DNA from: Cyclobacteriaceae bacterium
GTDB taxonomy: Bacteria > Bacteroidota > Bacteroidia > Cytophagales > Cyclobacteriaceae
Length of the DNA stretch: 53,945 nt
Direction: 5' to 3'
NCBI GenBank assembly: GCA_015488485.1
Contig: WFNR01000138.1
Location: forward strand, 1 to 53,945
Shown here piece after piece: positions 1 to 9,300 of the stretch. Position numbers and translations under genes: made by a program. Below the pieces are notes generated by a model. It saw only the letters and a list, made by a program, of their open reading frames with translations, ran no database searches and had not been told where the DNA came from. Position 1 is the first letter of the stretch. Every line of letters starts with the position of its first letter.

Positions 1-3
1 AAA

Positions 4-27
4 ACAAACCCCAACCGAGGGGTTTGT
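4..27 (-). terminator. Rho-independent terminator of the TetR-ABC-HlyD-TolC operon
   Basis: A perfect inverted repeat (ACAAACCCC at 4-12, GGGGTTTGT at 19-27, 6-base loop) is preceded on the plus strand by AAAA. Read on the minus strand, this is a GC-rich stem followed by a T-run that is cut off by the window edge. It lies about 195 bases past the TolC stop codon and has no T-run on the plus-strand side, so it fits the leftward operon best. Confidence 0.6.
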
Positions 28-220
28 CAGGGGTGTTGAAATGTGGAAAACACTACTGACCAGGATTATGAAGAAATTGTATAATTTTGATAACAATGAA
101 AATCGGCCATACACACAAAAGGGGATATTACCATTTATCGCAGAAAATCTTGTCAAATTCATTGTCGAAAAAATTTAAACCTCTGTATCTGTAGTTTGTA
201 AGGAGCGACTAATTATAAGG

Positions 221-1606
221 CTACAAATTGAGCCCAAGTACGTTAAACAATTTCCCTTTGGACTTGAGGAGTAGATATTCCAATTCTACAGCTTTCAGAT
301 TGTTTTCAATTAATTTGGACTCTCTCGAATTTATAAGAAATAATGAACTCTCACCAATTTCAAACTTGCGCTCTTCTCCGATCAACAAGGTGGTGTAATC
401 CGTTATTATACGACTTGTTATTGCTATTTGCTTTTCGTATGAGGAGATTTCTTGCTGTATTGCATCCAATTTATTTATTAAGTCCAGTTCTGTAGCCTTT
501 TTCTCAAATTCTACTGAACTAATTTTGTAACTAACTAGTTTTAAACTGGCTCTTTCTTTTCTTAAGAACAGCGGGAGGTTTACCGTTAGACCAAATTTGT
601 AGTTGCTAGTGTTATATGAACTGATTGACAGAGGTATTTCGTTCAAAAAATTGTATTGCAAATTTATTTGGGGAAGTAAATTGTTTTTTTGAAGACGTTG
701 TTCTACCTCTAAACTACCTTTCTTAAAATCTAAAGCTTGCAACTTCGGATGAGAGGACAAAAGGGCCTCCACTACAAGGCTATCCAACCTTAGAGCTTTA
801 TCTATGTAATTGCTTAAAAGTGTATCGGGTAAAACATTGCTTTGAAGTTCTACAGGTACATCATCGATCCATAAAAAATTGGATAATTCCAGGGTTGTTT
901 TGATATAATTCAGATTGGCTTTTTCCAGGCTCAGTTTACGGTTATGGTAGGCAATCCGGGCTTCTGTTGTATCGATTGCCGGTAACTCACCCAATGTATG
1001 GCTGTTTTTTACTACTTGAAATCTTTGTTCGGCATTAGTTAAAAAACGCTCGTAAATTTCTTTTTCCCTGTATGCTCTTAACCATTTAAAATATGTAATG
1101 GTAGCCTTGTAAAGGATTTCGTTAACAAGCAACTGGTTTGTGGCGGCAGCTTGTTTTTGAAATAATTTAGCTTGTCGCAAGGTAGCCATTCTTTCGTTGA
1201 TCAACAGTCCTCTTGCCAAAGAAACAGATACGCCTATGTTATAAAGGCCGTTGTCGGGCAGGTTCGCTTCCGGATTGAGATAAACACCTGAAGTTTGCTC
1301 AAAACTACCCTTGAACTCAATGCCATACCACGTGGGGATTTTGAATATAGCATTTAATTTGTTAAAGTATTCAATGTCATCATACTCCTTGTTGTTGTAG
1401 TTCAGGGCAAATTTCGGATCAAATAAACCTCTGGCTTTCAAAAGATTAGCCTCGCTCTCGCTAAGCAGCAGATTGGCTTGCTTTACTATCGGGTGATATT
1501 TTTTTACATAGCCCAGGTATTCGGTGAAGGATAATATCCGAACTTCCTGACCAAATATTGTGCTTGCCTGTAATAAAAATAATATAGCTATAAAATTTCT
1601 GGACAT
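221..1606 (-). CDS. TolC family outer membrane efflux channel
   Basis: This 461-residue protein begins with a signal peptide (hydrophobic residues 5-15, likely cut after IFGQ) and continues as the two-fold helical-hairpin plus beta-strand pattern of the outer membrane factor family, with long stretches rich in Lys, Glu, Gln and Leu. Length is normal for TolC-type channels. It should form the trimeric outer membrane duct of a type I-like exporter. Its ATG directly abuts the stop codon of the upstream HlyD-family gene, so it is the last gene of a four-gene leftward operon. The substrate cannot be told from sequence. Base composition is AT-rich compared with the rest of the window. Confidence 0.9.
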   Translation of the reverse strand: MSRNFIAILFLLQASTIFGQEVRILSFTEYLGYVKKYHPIVKQANLLLSESEANLLKARGLFDPKFALNYNNKEYDDIEYFNKLNAIFKIPTWYGIEFKGSFEQTSGVYLNPEANLPDNGLYNIGVSVSLARGLLINERMATLRQAKLFQKQAAATNQLLVNEILYKATITYFKWLRAYREKEIYERFLTNAEQRFQVVKNSHTLGELPAIDTTEARIAYHNRKLSLEKANLNYIKTTLELSNFLWIDDVPVELQSNVLPDTLLSNYIDKALRLDSLVVEALLSSHPKLQALDFKKGSLEVEQRLQKNNLLPQINLQYNFLNEIPLSISSYNTSNYKFGLTVNLPLFLRKERASLKLVSYKISSVEFEKKATELDLINKLDAIQQEISSYEKQIAITSRIITDYTTLLIGEERKFEIGESSLFLINSRESKLIENNLKAVELEYLLLKSKGKLFNVLGLNL

Positions 1607-2917
1607 TTATTTGCTCTCCTTTTTCTCCACCTGCTTGTTATGTGAGTAAAAATTAGGGGGGAAGCCGTTTATTTGCCGCCACAATTCATACCAAACCGGC
1701 ACATCGTTTAATAACGCAATGGTTCTGGCACCCGAACCTACCCGAATAGCATCCGGCCATTTATGATCGTCTTTGTCGGGGGCAAGTAATATTCTGAACA
1801 TCCCATTTTCGCTTATGGAGTTTTCTATGGCTACTACTTTTGCACCGTAGGTACCGTATGACACGGTCTCCCAACCCGTAAATACAATAGCCGGCCAACC
1901 GTCAAATTGTACCCGCACTCTTTGACCTATCGCGATCAAGGGCAAATCTATGGGACGCACATAGGTTTCTACCGCCAGTTCATAATCTGAAGGCATAATA
2001 GTTACAATGCTTTCCCCTTCTTTAAAGGTCTCGCCAATTCCTCCTTTTAGCGCTTTGTTTATATAGCCGTTTTGCGGGGCTGTAACATAATGTAAGGTCT
2101 TTCTTTTGGAGTAATTTGTATAGCTGTTCTCCAGTTTAAGTATTTCAGCTTGTGTGTTGAACTGAGAGGACTGTGCGATATATAAATCACCTTGTGCTTT
2201 GGCTATTTTATCGGTATAATAGGCTTTTAGCCGGTCTATTTCAAGCTCGGCATTTTTTAATTTGTTTTGTTGAGAAACATACTTGGCTTGGGCTGCTTGA
2301 AGTTTTATTCTCTTAGCTTCTACATCTTTGGTGGCTTTTAATCCTTCGCGTTGTAATGAAATAACCCGATCATATTGTGTTTGGGCTATGTTTAAGTTGG
2401 TTTTGGCTGCTTCCAATTCAATCTGATTGCTAACTACTTTGAGTCTTGCCTGTTGCAATTTGAGCCTTTGCTCATTTTGCAGGGCAGTAATCTGATTTTG
2501 CAGGGCTTTCGTCTTTCCCTGATAAGCCTTGAATGATTGCGATTTTGACTGAATCTGGCTGCCTGTTCGCTCAACCAAATTTTCATCAAAATAGTCACTT
2601 TTTATTTCCGATATTCTTAAGATAGTGTCTCCTTTTTGCACGTAATCACCTTCCCGTACAAACCACTCTTCTATACGGCCCGGGATAGGCGATTGTATTG
2701 TTTGTGGTCGGTGATCGGGCTTTAAGGTGGTAACATAGCCCCTTCCGGTTACATTCTGCGTCCAGGGCACCAGAAGGATAATAAATACCGCCCCTAAAAA
2801 TATCAAGGACAATCTGTTGAACTGCCTGTAGTATTTTTTGTCGGCAATAAGTCTGCAGGAATTGAACTCTGCAAACGGCCAGCTTTTATCAATGGAATTC
2901 TTTGATATATTTAGCAT
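1607..2917 (-). CDS. HlyD family periplasmic adaptor (membrane fusion protein)
   Basis: This 436-residue membrane fusion protein has an N-terminal transmembrane helix (about residues 35-55), a split biotinyl-lipoyl-like domain (PIPGRIEEWFVREGDYVQKG on one side, VTAPQNGYINKALKGGIGE on the other) and a long coiled-coil hairpin between them (about residues 125-265, many Gln, Lys and Ala). The C-terminal half has the beta-barrel region typical of HlyD and EmrA adaptors. It would bridge the inner-membrane ABC protein and the TolC channel encoded on either side. Its ATG is 7 bases downstream of the ABC stop codon. Substrate unknown. Confidence 0.9.
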   Translation of the reverse strand: MLNISKNSIDKSWPFAEFNSCRLIADKKYYRQFNRLSLIFLGAVFIILLVPWTQNVTGRGYVTTLKPDHRPQTIQSPIPGRIEEWFVREGDYVQKGDTILRISEIKSDYFDENLVERTGSQIQSKSQSFKAYQGKTKALQNQITALQNEQRLKLQQARLKVVSNQIELEAAKTNLNIAQTQYDRVISLQREGLKATKDVEAKRIKLQAAQAKYVSQQNKLKNAELEIDRLKAYYTDKIAKAQGDLYIAQSSQFNTQAEILKLENSYTNYSKRKTLHYVTAPQNGYINKALKGGIGETFKEGESIVTIMPSDYELAVETYVRPIDLPLIAIGQRVRVQFDGWPAIVFTGWETVSYGTYGAKVVAIENSISENGMFRILLAPDKDDHKWPDAIRVGSGARTIALLNDVPVWYELWRQINGFPPNFYSHNKQVEKKESK

Positions 2918-2924
2918 ACTGTTA

Positions 2925-4586
2925 TCATTTTATATGTATTTGACCATCCCTTAATTCGACATATTCTTTACAGCCGTTTTTCCAGTATTGGTTGTTGCTC
3001 ACCACCAACAACGCCCACGGATTTGTCGGGTCGCTGAGAAAGTCTATGATACTTTGTGTTTCAGCTTCATTAAACTGGTCCAAAGCATCTTCCAGGATCA
3101 AAAGTTTCGGTTGCTTCAGAATGGCTCTTGCCAGAACTATCTTTTTTGCCAACGTATAGGATGTTTGTTTTCCTTCAGGATAAACAATAGTATTTAGTCC
3201 ATCCGGTAGTTGTTTTATATAGTCAGATAGTCCAAGAATGTCCAACACACGTAGAATATCTTTGTCCTTGATGAGTTTATTGCCAAAAGTAAGGTTGTCT
3301 CTAAGTGTTGCTTCAAACGGAAACTCATCTGAAAGTGATGTGCCTACATACGACCGATAATGGTTTATTTTGAGTGCTTTTAATGATAGCCCGTTTACAT
3401 ATATATTTCCGTTTGTGGGCTCCAGCACCCCCGATATTATACGTAATAAACTCGATTTTCCGGAACCGCTTTTTCCTTGAATGAGAATTCTGCTGGCAGG
3501 GTTTATCTTCAACGAAATATTTTTTAAAATCGGGTATTCCCGATGGGGTACGCTGTAAGTTATATTCTCCAGTTCAATATGCATTCCGTGATCAAGGTCA
3601 ATTTCTTCGCCTTTTTGATGCTCCAACTGCATATCCATTATTTTTCCCAGTTTTTCCAGAGAGGTTAACATATCATAGAATGTTTCCAACCCTAGAATTA
3701 GTTTTTCGATAGATGAGATGACCAGCAAAATGATGATTTCAGCAGCTACAAATTGCCCGATGTTGAACTCCTGATTTAAAACCAAAACACCCCCGATTAA
3801 CAACAGAGCGGCTATTATAATAGCCTTGACGGCAATCATCTTTATGTACTGTATTTTCAGTACACCAAAGTGCTTTTCTCTTGATTTAATATAGTTCTCT
3901 ACTAAAATATCATTCTTGCTTAATGCTAAATTTGTTTTTCCGGACAGTTTAAAACTGGTAAGGGAGCGTGCTACTTCTTGAATCCAGTGTGCAACTTTGT
4001 ATTTAAACTTTGACTCTTCCAAACTTGTTTCCAGGCCTTTTTTTCCAGTATATTGGAATAATAAAAAAACAGAAGCCAGTAGAATAATACCGAAAACAAT
4101 AAATAACGGGTGGTAAAATGAAAGTAGGACAAGGGCAAAAACCACTTGCAGTAAAGCCGTAGGAATATCTATGAGAACTTTGGATAAACCCTTTTGAATA
4201 GTCAGAGTATCAAAGAATCTATTTGCAAGTTCTGGTGGGTATGAGTTTCCGAATACTTCCGTTTTTATTTTTGGGAAGCGATAGCTTAATTCAAAGGCAG
4301 ATTTGACAAAAATACGCTGTTGTATGGTTTCTATTATCCGTAGTTGCATCAATTGCAAAACCCCGGAAAATATTACACCAAAAGTAACCAGTGTAACCAG
4401 AACTATCCATGAAGTGGATATTTCAGCCCCCTGAATGAGGTTTACGATTACCTGTATTCCTAAGGGCAACGATAAGGCTACCAGGCCGGAAAATATCGCG
4501 TAATAAAATACCTGCAGAATGTCTTCTCGTTCAAGAGAAACCAATCCTACAAAACGCTGCCAGGGCGTTAGCTTATCCTCACTCAT
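2925..4586 (-). CDS. ABC exporter (membrane plus ATPase domain) with an atypical ATPase motif set
   Basis: The N-terminal half (about residues 20-310) carries six membrane helices of an ABC type-1 exporter; the C-terminal half is an ATPase domain. Walker A is intact (GKSGSGKSS). Other motifs differ from the consensus: the ABC signature position reads SYTLAKKIVLARAIL instead of LSGGQ, Walker B reads LLILEDALD with Glu-Asp swapped for Asp-Glu, the Q-loop region reads YVGTSLSDE without Gln, and the H-loop region reads VVSNNQYW without His. I recall a Bacteroidota family of exporters paired with HlyD proteins that shares these departures, so this is probably not a broken gene. No C39 peptidase domain is present. 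The ATG at 4586 is chosen over an in-frame TTG at 4595; it overlaps the TetR stop by 8 bases. Confidence 0.85.
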   Translation of the reverse strand: MSEDKLTPWQRFVGLVSLEREDILQVFYYAIFSGLVALSLPLGIQVIVNLIQGAEISTSWIVLVTLVTFGVIFSGVLQLMQLRIIETIQQRIFVKSAFELSYRFPKIKTEVFGNSYPPELANRFFDTLTIQKGLSKVLIDIPTALLQVVFALVLLSFYHPLFIVFGIILLASVFLLFQYTGKKGLETSLEESKFKYKVAHWIQEVARSLTSFKLSGKTNLALSKNDILVENYIKSREKHFGVLKIQYIKMIAVKAIIIAALLLIGGVLVLNQEFNIGQFVAAEIIILLVISSIEKLILGLETFYDMLTSLEKLGKIMDMQLEHQKGEEIDLDHGMHIELENITYSVPHREYPILKNISLKINPASRILIQGKSGSGKSSLLRIISGVLEPTNGNIYVNGLSLKALKINHYRSYVGTSLSDEFPFEATLRDNLTFGNKLIKDKDILRVLDILGLSDYIKQLPDGLNTIVYPEGKQTSYTLAKKIVLARAILKQPKLLILEDALDQFNEAETQSIIDFLSDPTNPWALLVVSNNQYWKNGCKEYVELRDGQIHIK

Positions 4587-5265
4587 TTTCGTCAATGTTT
4601 AGGGTTCGAAAAACCATATCCGTCAAAAACTGAGTAAGGGATTTGCCTTTCTTATAATCTGTAATGCCGGGGAAATGGTCCTTTAGAAAATGTTGATGCA
4701 AGGAGGTTTCTATGGTGGTACTTGCTAAACTCGCAGCATAGTCATATTCAGGTAATATTTCCAAAATAATATTTTTAAGCCCGTTAATAAGTCTTTTATA
4801 CACATTAAAATACCCCTCCCGGTTTTCCTTGTCTACTTCCTTTGTCAGAAAAGACTTTGGACTTTCACTAATCATCACTTGATTTAATTTAACTACATCA
4901 ATATGTGATTTGAAGGTGTTCCCCTTGGTGGGGTTAGTTGTTATTTCAATGGCTTTTCTTAACTTTTCAATCGGATTATTTATGCTATATGTTTCAACAA
5001 CAAGCCTGTATTCCATCCAGGTCCAATACCAACTGGATAGGTAGACAAGCAACTTATGTTTGTTGTCAAAATAACGATAGATAGAGCTTTCGTTGGAGCC
5101 GATTTTTTCTCCTAATTTTTTAAATGTGAATGCTTCAAAGCCTATTTCGTTTAATAGATCAATACTGTGTTCAAGAATTCTCCTTCCCAGGTTTGATGAT
5201 TCAGGATCCTTGTTATAGATGGTTTCCTGAACGGAAATTTTTAAATTAGAGAGTAATACCTCCAT
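4579..5265 (-). CDS. TetR/AcrR family transcriptional regulator
   Basis: The N-terminal part is a TetR DNA-binding domain: ILEHSIDLLNEIGFEAFTFK, then a recognition helix region KLGEKIGSNESSIYRYFDNK. The C-terminal two thirds is an alpha-helical ligand or dimer domain without recognisable identity. It is the first gene of the TetR-ABC-HlyD-TolC operon and overlaps the ABC gene by 8 bases, so it probably represses its own exporter operon in response to the exported compound or a related signal (inference). I chose the ATG at 5265, not the in-frame ATG at 5304, because a good promoter -7 element (5284-5291) lies between the two and would put the transcript start downstream of 5304. Confidence 0.85.
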   Translation of the reverse strand: MEVLLSNLKISVQETIYNKDPESSNLGRRILEHSIDLLNEIGFEAFTFKKLGEKIGSNESSIYRYFDNKHKLLVYLSSWYWTWMEYRLVVETYSINNPIEKLRKAIEITTNPTKGNTFKSHIDVVKLNQVMISESPKSFLTKEVDKENREGYFNVYKRLINGLKNIILEILPEYDYAASLASTTIETSLHQHFLKDHFPGITDYKKGKSLTQFLTDMVFRTLNIDENE

Positions 5266-5283
5266 AGTAAGTTTAAATATTTG

Positions 5284-5291
5284 CAAAGTTA
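5284..5291 (-). promoter_or_regulatory. Putative Bacteroidota -7 promoter element of the exporter operon
   Basis: On the minus strand the sequence reads TAACTTTG, an exact match to the Bacteroidota -7 consensus TAnnTTTG. It lies 18 bases upstream of the preferred TetR start. No strong -33 TTTG is visible at the usual spacing, so the call rests on the -7 element and position alone. Confidence 0.5.
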
Positions 5292-5428
5292 ATAGTAATA
5301 CCATTAAAATAGTGTGTAATTTTATTTTTTTTCATTGTTGTCCGGTAAAATTGATGGTCCAGCCCCCTATTAATCGGACAATTTAATTTTCAGGCTTAAT
5401 GATACACATTTTTCTTCATAATATTGCA

Positions 5429-5817
5429 TCAGCGAGGGACGACCGAAGGTGACCTTCGCACCGATGGTTGTTGAAGTGTATCGGGCCCGTTCACTTCTAA
5501 AGGTAAATCCAGCCCGGCATCGAGCCGGTCTGCATTTAAGCGAGGAACTTCCCTCAGGCTCCCATTCCCCGATAGTTCCTGATAGGGGATGTTAAGGACA
5601 AATCTCACCTTTTTGTTTTTCAATTCAAAGCGGTTAATCTTTCCCTCTTGCCATAGCTGCCAGAATAACATGGGTGGCAGGTTCTATTGAGATAGTCTCC
5701 CTCCAGGGCGATACCCATAAATGCATCCTTCAGGCCAACCTTAAACAGCACCCGGGCAGTATCCGCTTGCGGATCATAACGCACCAACTCCCCGGCTTCG
5801 GTAGCTAATAAGAGCAT
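5429..5817 (-). pseudogene. Decayed fragment, possibly of a beta-propeller-like protein
   Basis: Two overlapping minus-strand frames together look like one broken coding sequence. The first (from 5817) reads MLLLATEAGELVRYDPQADT and runs to LEGDYL before turning into nonsense-like sequence. The second frame resumes near 5655 with GKINRFELKNKKVRFVL. Joining them needs a frameshift around 5650-5660. The repeated pattern of short strands ending in an aromatic pair (LVRYD, NRFEL) resembles blades of a beta-propeller, but I cannot name a family. The 3' end also looks scrambled and contains a short palindrome at 5444-5458. It sits between an AT-rich exporter operon and a metal-efflux operon, a plausible site of past rearrangement. 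Confidence 0.35.
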
Positions 5818-5935
5818 ATTTTGTCAATCGGATTATTCGCGCCAAAACTACATATTATACTCCGATAAATTATTATCATCAAGTCAATCAGTCAATCACA
5901 ATCACTACCATTTATCCCAAAATAGAAGTAAAGCA

Positions 5936-5965
5936 TTTAGCTAAACGGTAAGATTTTTATATTTG
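5936..5965 (+). promoter_or_regulatory. Putative promoter of the metal-efflux operon
   Basis: TATATTTG at 5958-5965 matches the Bacteroidota -7 consensus TAnnTTTG exactly. A weak -33-like TTTAG starts at 5936, with near-normal spacing. The ATG of the next gene is only four bases beyond the element (5970), so if this promoter is used the message would have almost no leader. Confidence 0.5.
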
Positions 5966-5969
5966 TAAA

Positions 5970-6326
5970 ATGTTTGTTCTCAGGCATATCGTTGTTATCC
6001 CTGTACTAGCTATTATTTTGCTGCACACTATAGTGGTGCACGAGCATTGGCATAGTAGTAAAGATGCTTGCCAGATAAACCTACCCAAAACAAGTGTATC
6101 ATTATTAGATGGGTTGGGTTTTGCCCTGGCTGTTGACCACGGGGCCGGCCACCTGGAACACTACATAAGTATAGATAATCATTTATTCTATCCCCCTGCG
6201 GTTATTTGGTCCTTTTCGTTGGTACCCCCAACCAGCCAGCTACGCAGGCCCCACATATCAATACCCCTGCCTGACACCTCTGACCCGCGGAATTTCTACC
6301 TGCGTGGCCCTCCACAACTAGGCTAA
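5970..6326 (+). CDS. Small His-containing membrane or exported protein of a metal-efflux operon
   Basis: This 118-residue protein begins with a hydrophobic segment (about residues 6-22) that could be a signal anchor, followed at once by a His-rich patch (VVHEHWHSSKD) and later single His residues (VDHGAGHLEHY). The C-terminus ends in LRGPPQLG. I cannot assign it to a named family. Small His-containing proteins of this type commonly head CusA/CzcA-type operons in Bacteroidota, and this one is followed 66 bases later by the CusA-TolC fusion gene. A periplasmic metal-binding or sensing role is an inference from the His residues and the position. Confidence 0.7.
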   Translation: MFVLRHIVVIPVLAIILLHTIVVHEHWHSSKDACQINLPKTSVSLLDGLGFALAVDHGAGHLEHYISIDNHLFYPPAVIWSFSLVPPTSQLRRPHISIPLPDTSDPRNFYLRGPPQLG

Positions 6327-6392
6327 TCGTCTATTCTGCGGGTCTTACCCATTTCCATAATAATCATCTATTATTAACCAAAAAATTCGGTT

Positions 6393-9300
6393 ATGATAAG
6401 CCGTATTATCGCATTTTCATTAAGAAATAAATTAGTCATTGGACTAAATGTAATCGCCATGATTATCACCGGTGTCTGGGCGATGCGCACCCTGCCCATA
6501 GATGCAGTACCCGATATTACCAACAACCAGGTACAGGTGGTAACAGTATCGCCCTCACTGGTACCACAGGAGATCGAGCAGTTCATCACCTACCCCATCG
6601 AGATGGCCGTAGCCAATATTCCCGATGTAGTAGAAGTGCGCTCCATTTCGCGTTTCGGCCTCTCCGTTATCACCATTGTGTTCGAAGACAAAGTACCCAT
6701 TCTGGATGCCCGCCAGTTTGTCAAAGAGCAGCTGGCTATTGCTGAAACTGAAATACCCCCCGGTCTTGGCAAACCGGAAATGATGCCTATTACTACCGGC
6801 CTGGGGGAGATCTACCAATACACACTGGTGGTAGATGAGCCCTACCGCAATCGCTATGATGCCATGCAGTTGCGTACTATCCAGGACTGGATAGTAAAGC
6901 GCCAGTTGAACGGCATAAAGGGAATTATTGAAATCAGTAGCTTTGGCGGCTATCTGAAGCAGTATGAGATTGCCGTTGATCCTAAAAAACTAAGCGAACT
7001 GGAGGTAACCATACCGGAAGTGCTGGATGCCCTGGAGCGCAACAATCAGAATTCCGGGGGCAGCTATATTGCCAGCGGGCCAAACGTATTCTATATCCGT
7101 ACCGAAGGTATAGTCAAGGATTTCCATGACATTGAGAATATTGTCATCCGGCAAAATAATGGCATCCCTATCCTGGTAAAAAACATCGGCCGGGTCAAGT
7201 TTGGTTATCCGCCACGCTTTGGCGCCATGACCAAAGATGGCCTGGGTGAAACAGTAGGCGGCATTACGCTGATGCTCAAAGGCGCCAATTCTTCCGAGGC
7301 CATTGAAAACGTACACCAGCGCATTGAACAGGTGCAAAAATCATTACCCGAGGGCATTCGTATCGAGCCCTACCTCGACCGCTCAGTGCTGGTTGGTAAA
7401 ACCATCCGCACGGTAAAGAACAATCTGCTGGAAGGCGGTATCATTGTAATCCTGGTACTTATCCTCCTCCTGGGTAATCTGCGGGCCGGCCTAATCGTAG
7501 CTTCGGTAATACCACTGGCATTGCTGTTTGCTTTTATTATGATGCATATCTTCGGTGTTTCGGCCAACCTGATGTCACTGGGCGCTATCGATTTCGGTAT
7601 TGTAATAGACGGGGCCGTGGTAATAATAGAAGCAGTTCTGCATTTTATGCTATTGCAATATGCCGGTAAAAAGCTCAGCCAGCAGCAAATGGACAAGGCC
7701 ATTCTAAATACCTCCTCCTCTATCATTGGTTCGGCAGCCTTTGGCGTTTTTATTATCCTGATTGTATTTGTACCTATCATGACTCTCACCGGTATTGAAG
7801 GCAAGATGTTCCGGCCGATGGCCCAAACAGTTTCATTCGCCATTTTAGGAGCTTTTATTCTTTCTATCACCTATGTGCCAGTGGCCGCCAGTCTGTTGCT
7901 CAGCAAGCATATCAAGAAAAAAAGCAGCCTGGCAGACCGTATTGTCGGTTATCTGAAACGTCTTTATCGACCAACCCTTGAATACGCACTAAACAAAGCA
8001 TATTGGGTACTGGGTCTGGCCATGGGATTGTTGCTGATAACTGTTCTGGTCTTTCTCCGCATGGGTGCCGAATTTATTCCTACGCTAGAGGAGGGCGATC
8101 TGGCCATGCAAATGACCCTGCGACCGGGTAGCTCGCTGGATGCCAGCATCCGCACCAGTACCCGGGCGGAACGCATCCTACTCAATAATTTCCCGGAAGT
8201 AAAACATGTAATCTCCAAGATAGGCACTGCCGAGGTGCCCACCGACCCCATGGCGGTAGAAGAGGCCGATATTATGATCATTCTAAAACCCAAAGAAGAA
8301 TGGGTATCGGCTGCCACCCGCGAAGAGCTGGTAGAAAAAATGAAAGCCAAATTGGGAGCAATCAAAGCGGCCTCTTTCGAGTTTACACAGCCTATTCAAT
8401 TGCGCTTTAACGAACTGATGACCGGTGCCAAAACCGATGTAGCCATCAAGATTTTCGGGGACGATATGGATGTACTTTACCGGCAAGCCCAATTGGCGGC
8501 AGCCATTATTGAAAAAGTTTCAGGTGCCGGAGATATCAAAGTAGAACAAACAGAGGGTTTACCGCAAATGGCGGTCACCTTCAACCGCGAAAAAATTGCC
8601 CAGCATGGCCTGAATATCGAAGCCCTGAACCGGATAATCCGTATAGCATATGCCGGAGAAAGGGCGGGCGTGGTGTATGAGAATGAGCGTAGGTTTGATA
8701 TGGTGGTTCGCCTTGACAAACGTGAGCATTTTAAACTCAGCAGGTTGTTTGTGCTAAATGCCAACAACCAAATGGTACCGCTCTCCGAACTGGCGTCCAT
8801 GGAAATCAAAAACGGCCCTATGCAAATAACCCGTGAAGATGCCCACCGCAGAATATCGATTGGGGTGAACATCCGCAACCGTGATGTGGCCAGCTTTATC
8901 GAAGAAGTTCACCAAAAACTAGAGCAGGGCCTGCAATTGCCCCCGGGCTACTACATCAAATACGGGGGGCAGTTCGAAAATCTCGAAGCTGCCAAAGCAC
9001 GGCTGGCCCTGGCGGTACCGGTCTCACTGGGGCTGATTTTCGTCTTGTTATTCTTTGCCTTTAACTCGGTAAAATATGCGATTATGATCTACACAACCGT
9101 ACCCATGTCCGCCATAGGCGGGGTTTTTGCTCTTTACTTCCGGCAGATGCCATTCAGTATCTCGGCCGGAGTGGGCTTCATTGCTCTGTTTGGTGTAGCC
9201 GTGCTAAATGGCATTGTGCTGATCAGCTATTTCAACCGCCTGAAAAATGAAAGCAATACCGACATTCGCACCCTGGTAATTAATGGCGGTATGGCCCGCC

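Noticed and set aside
5266..5304. Longer start for the TetR gene at 5304
   Set aside because: The extra 13 residues are hydrophobic and not family-like, and a -7 promoter element lies inside the extension.
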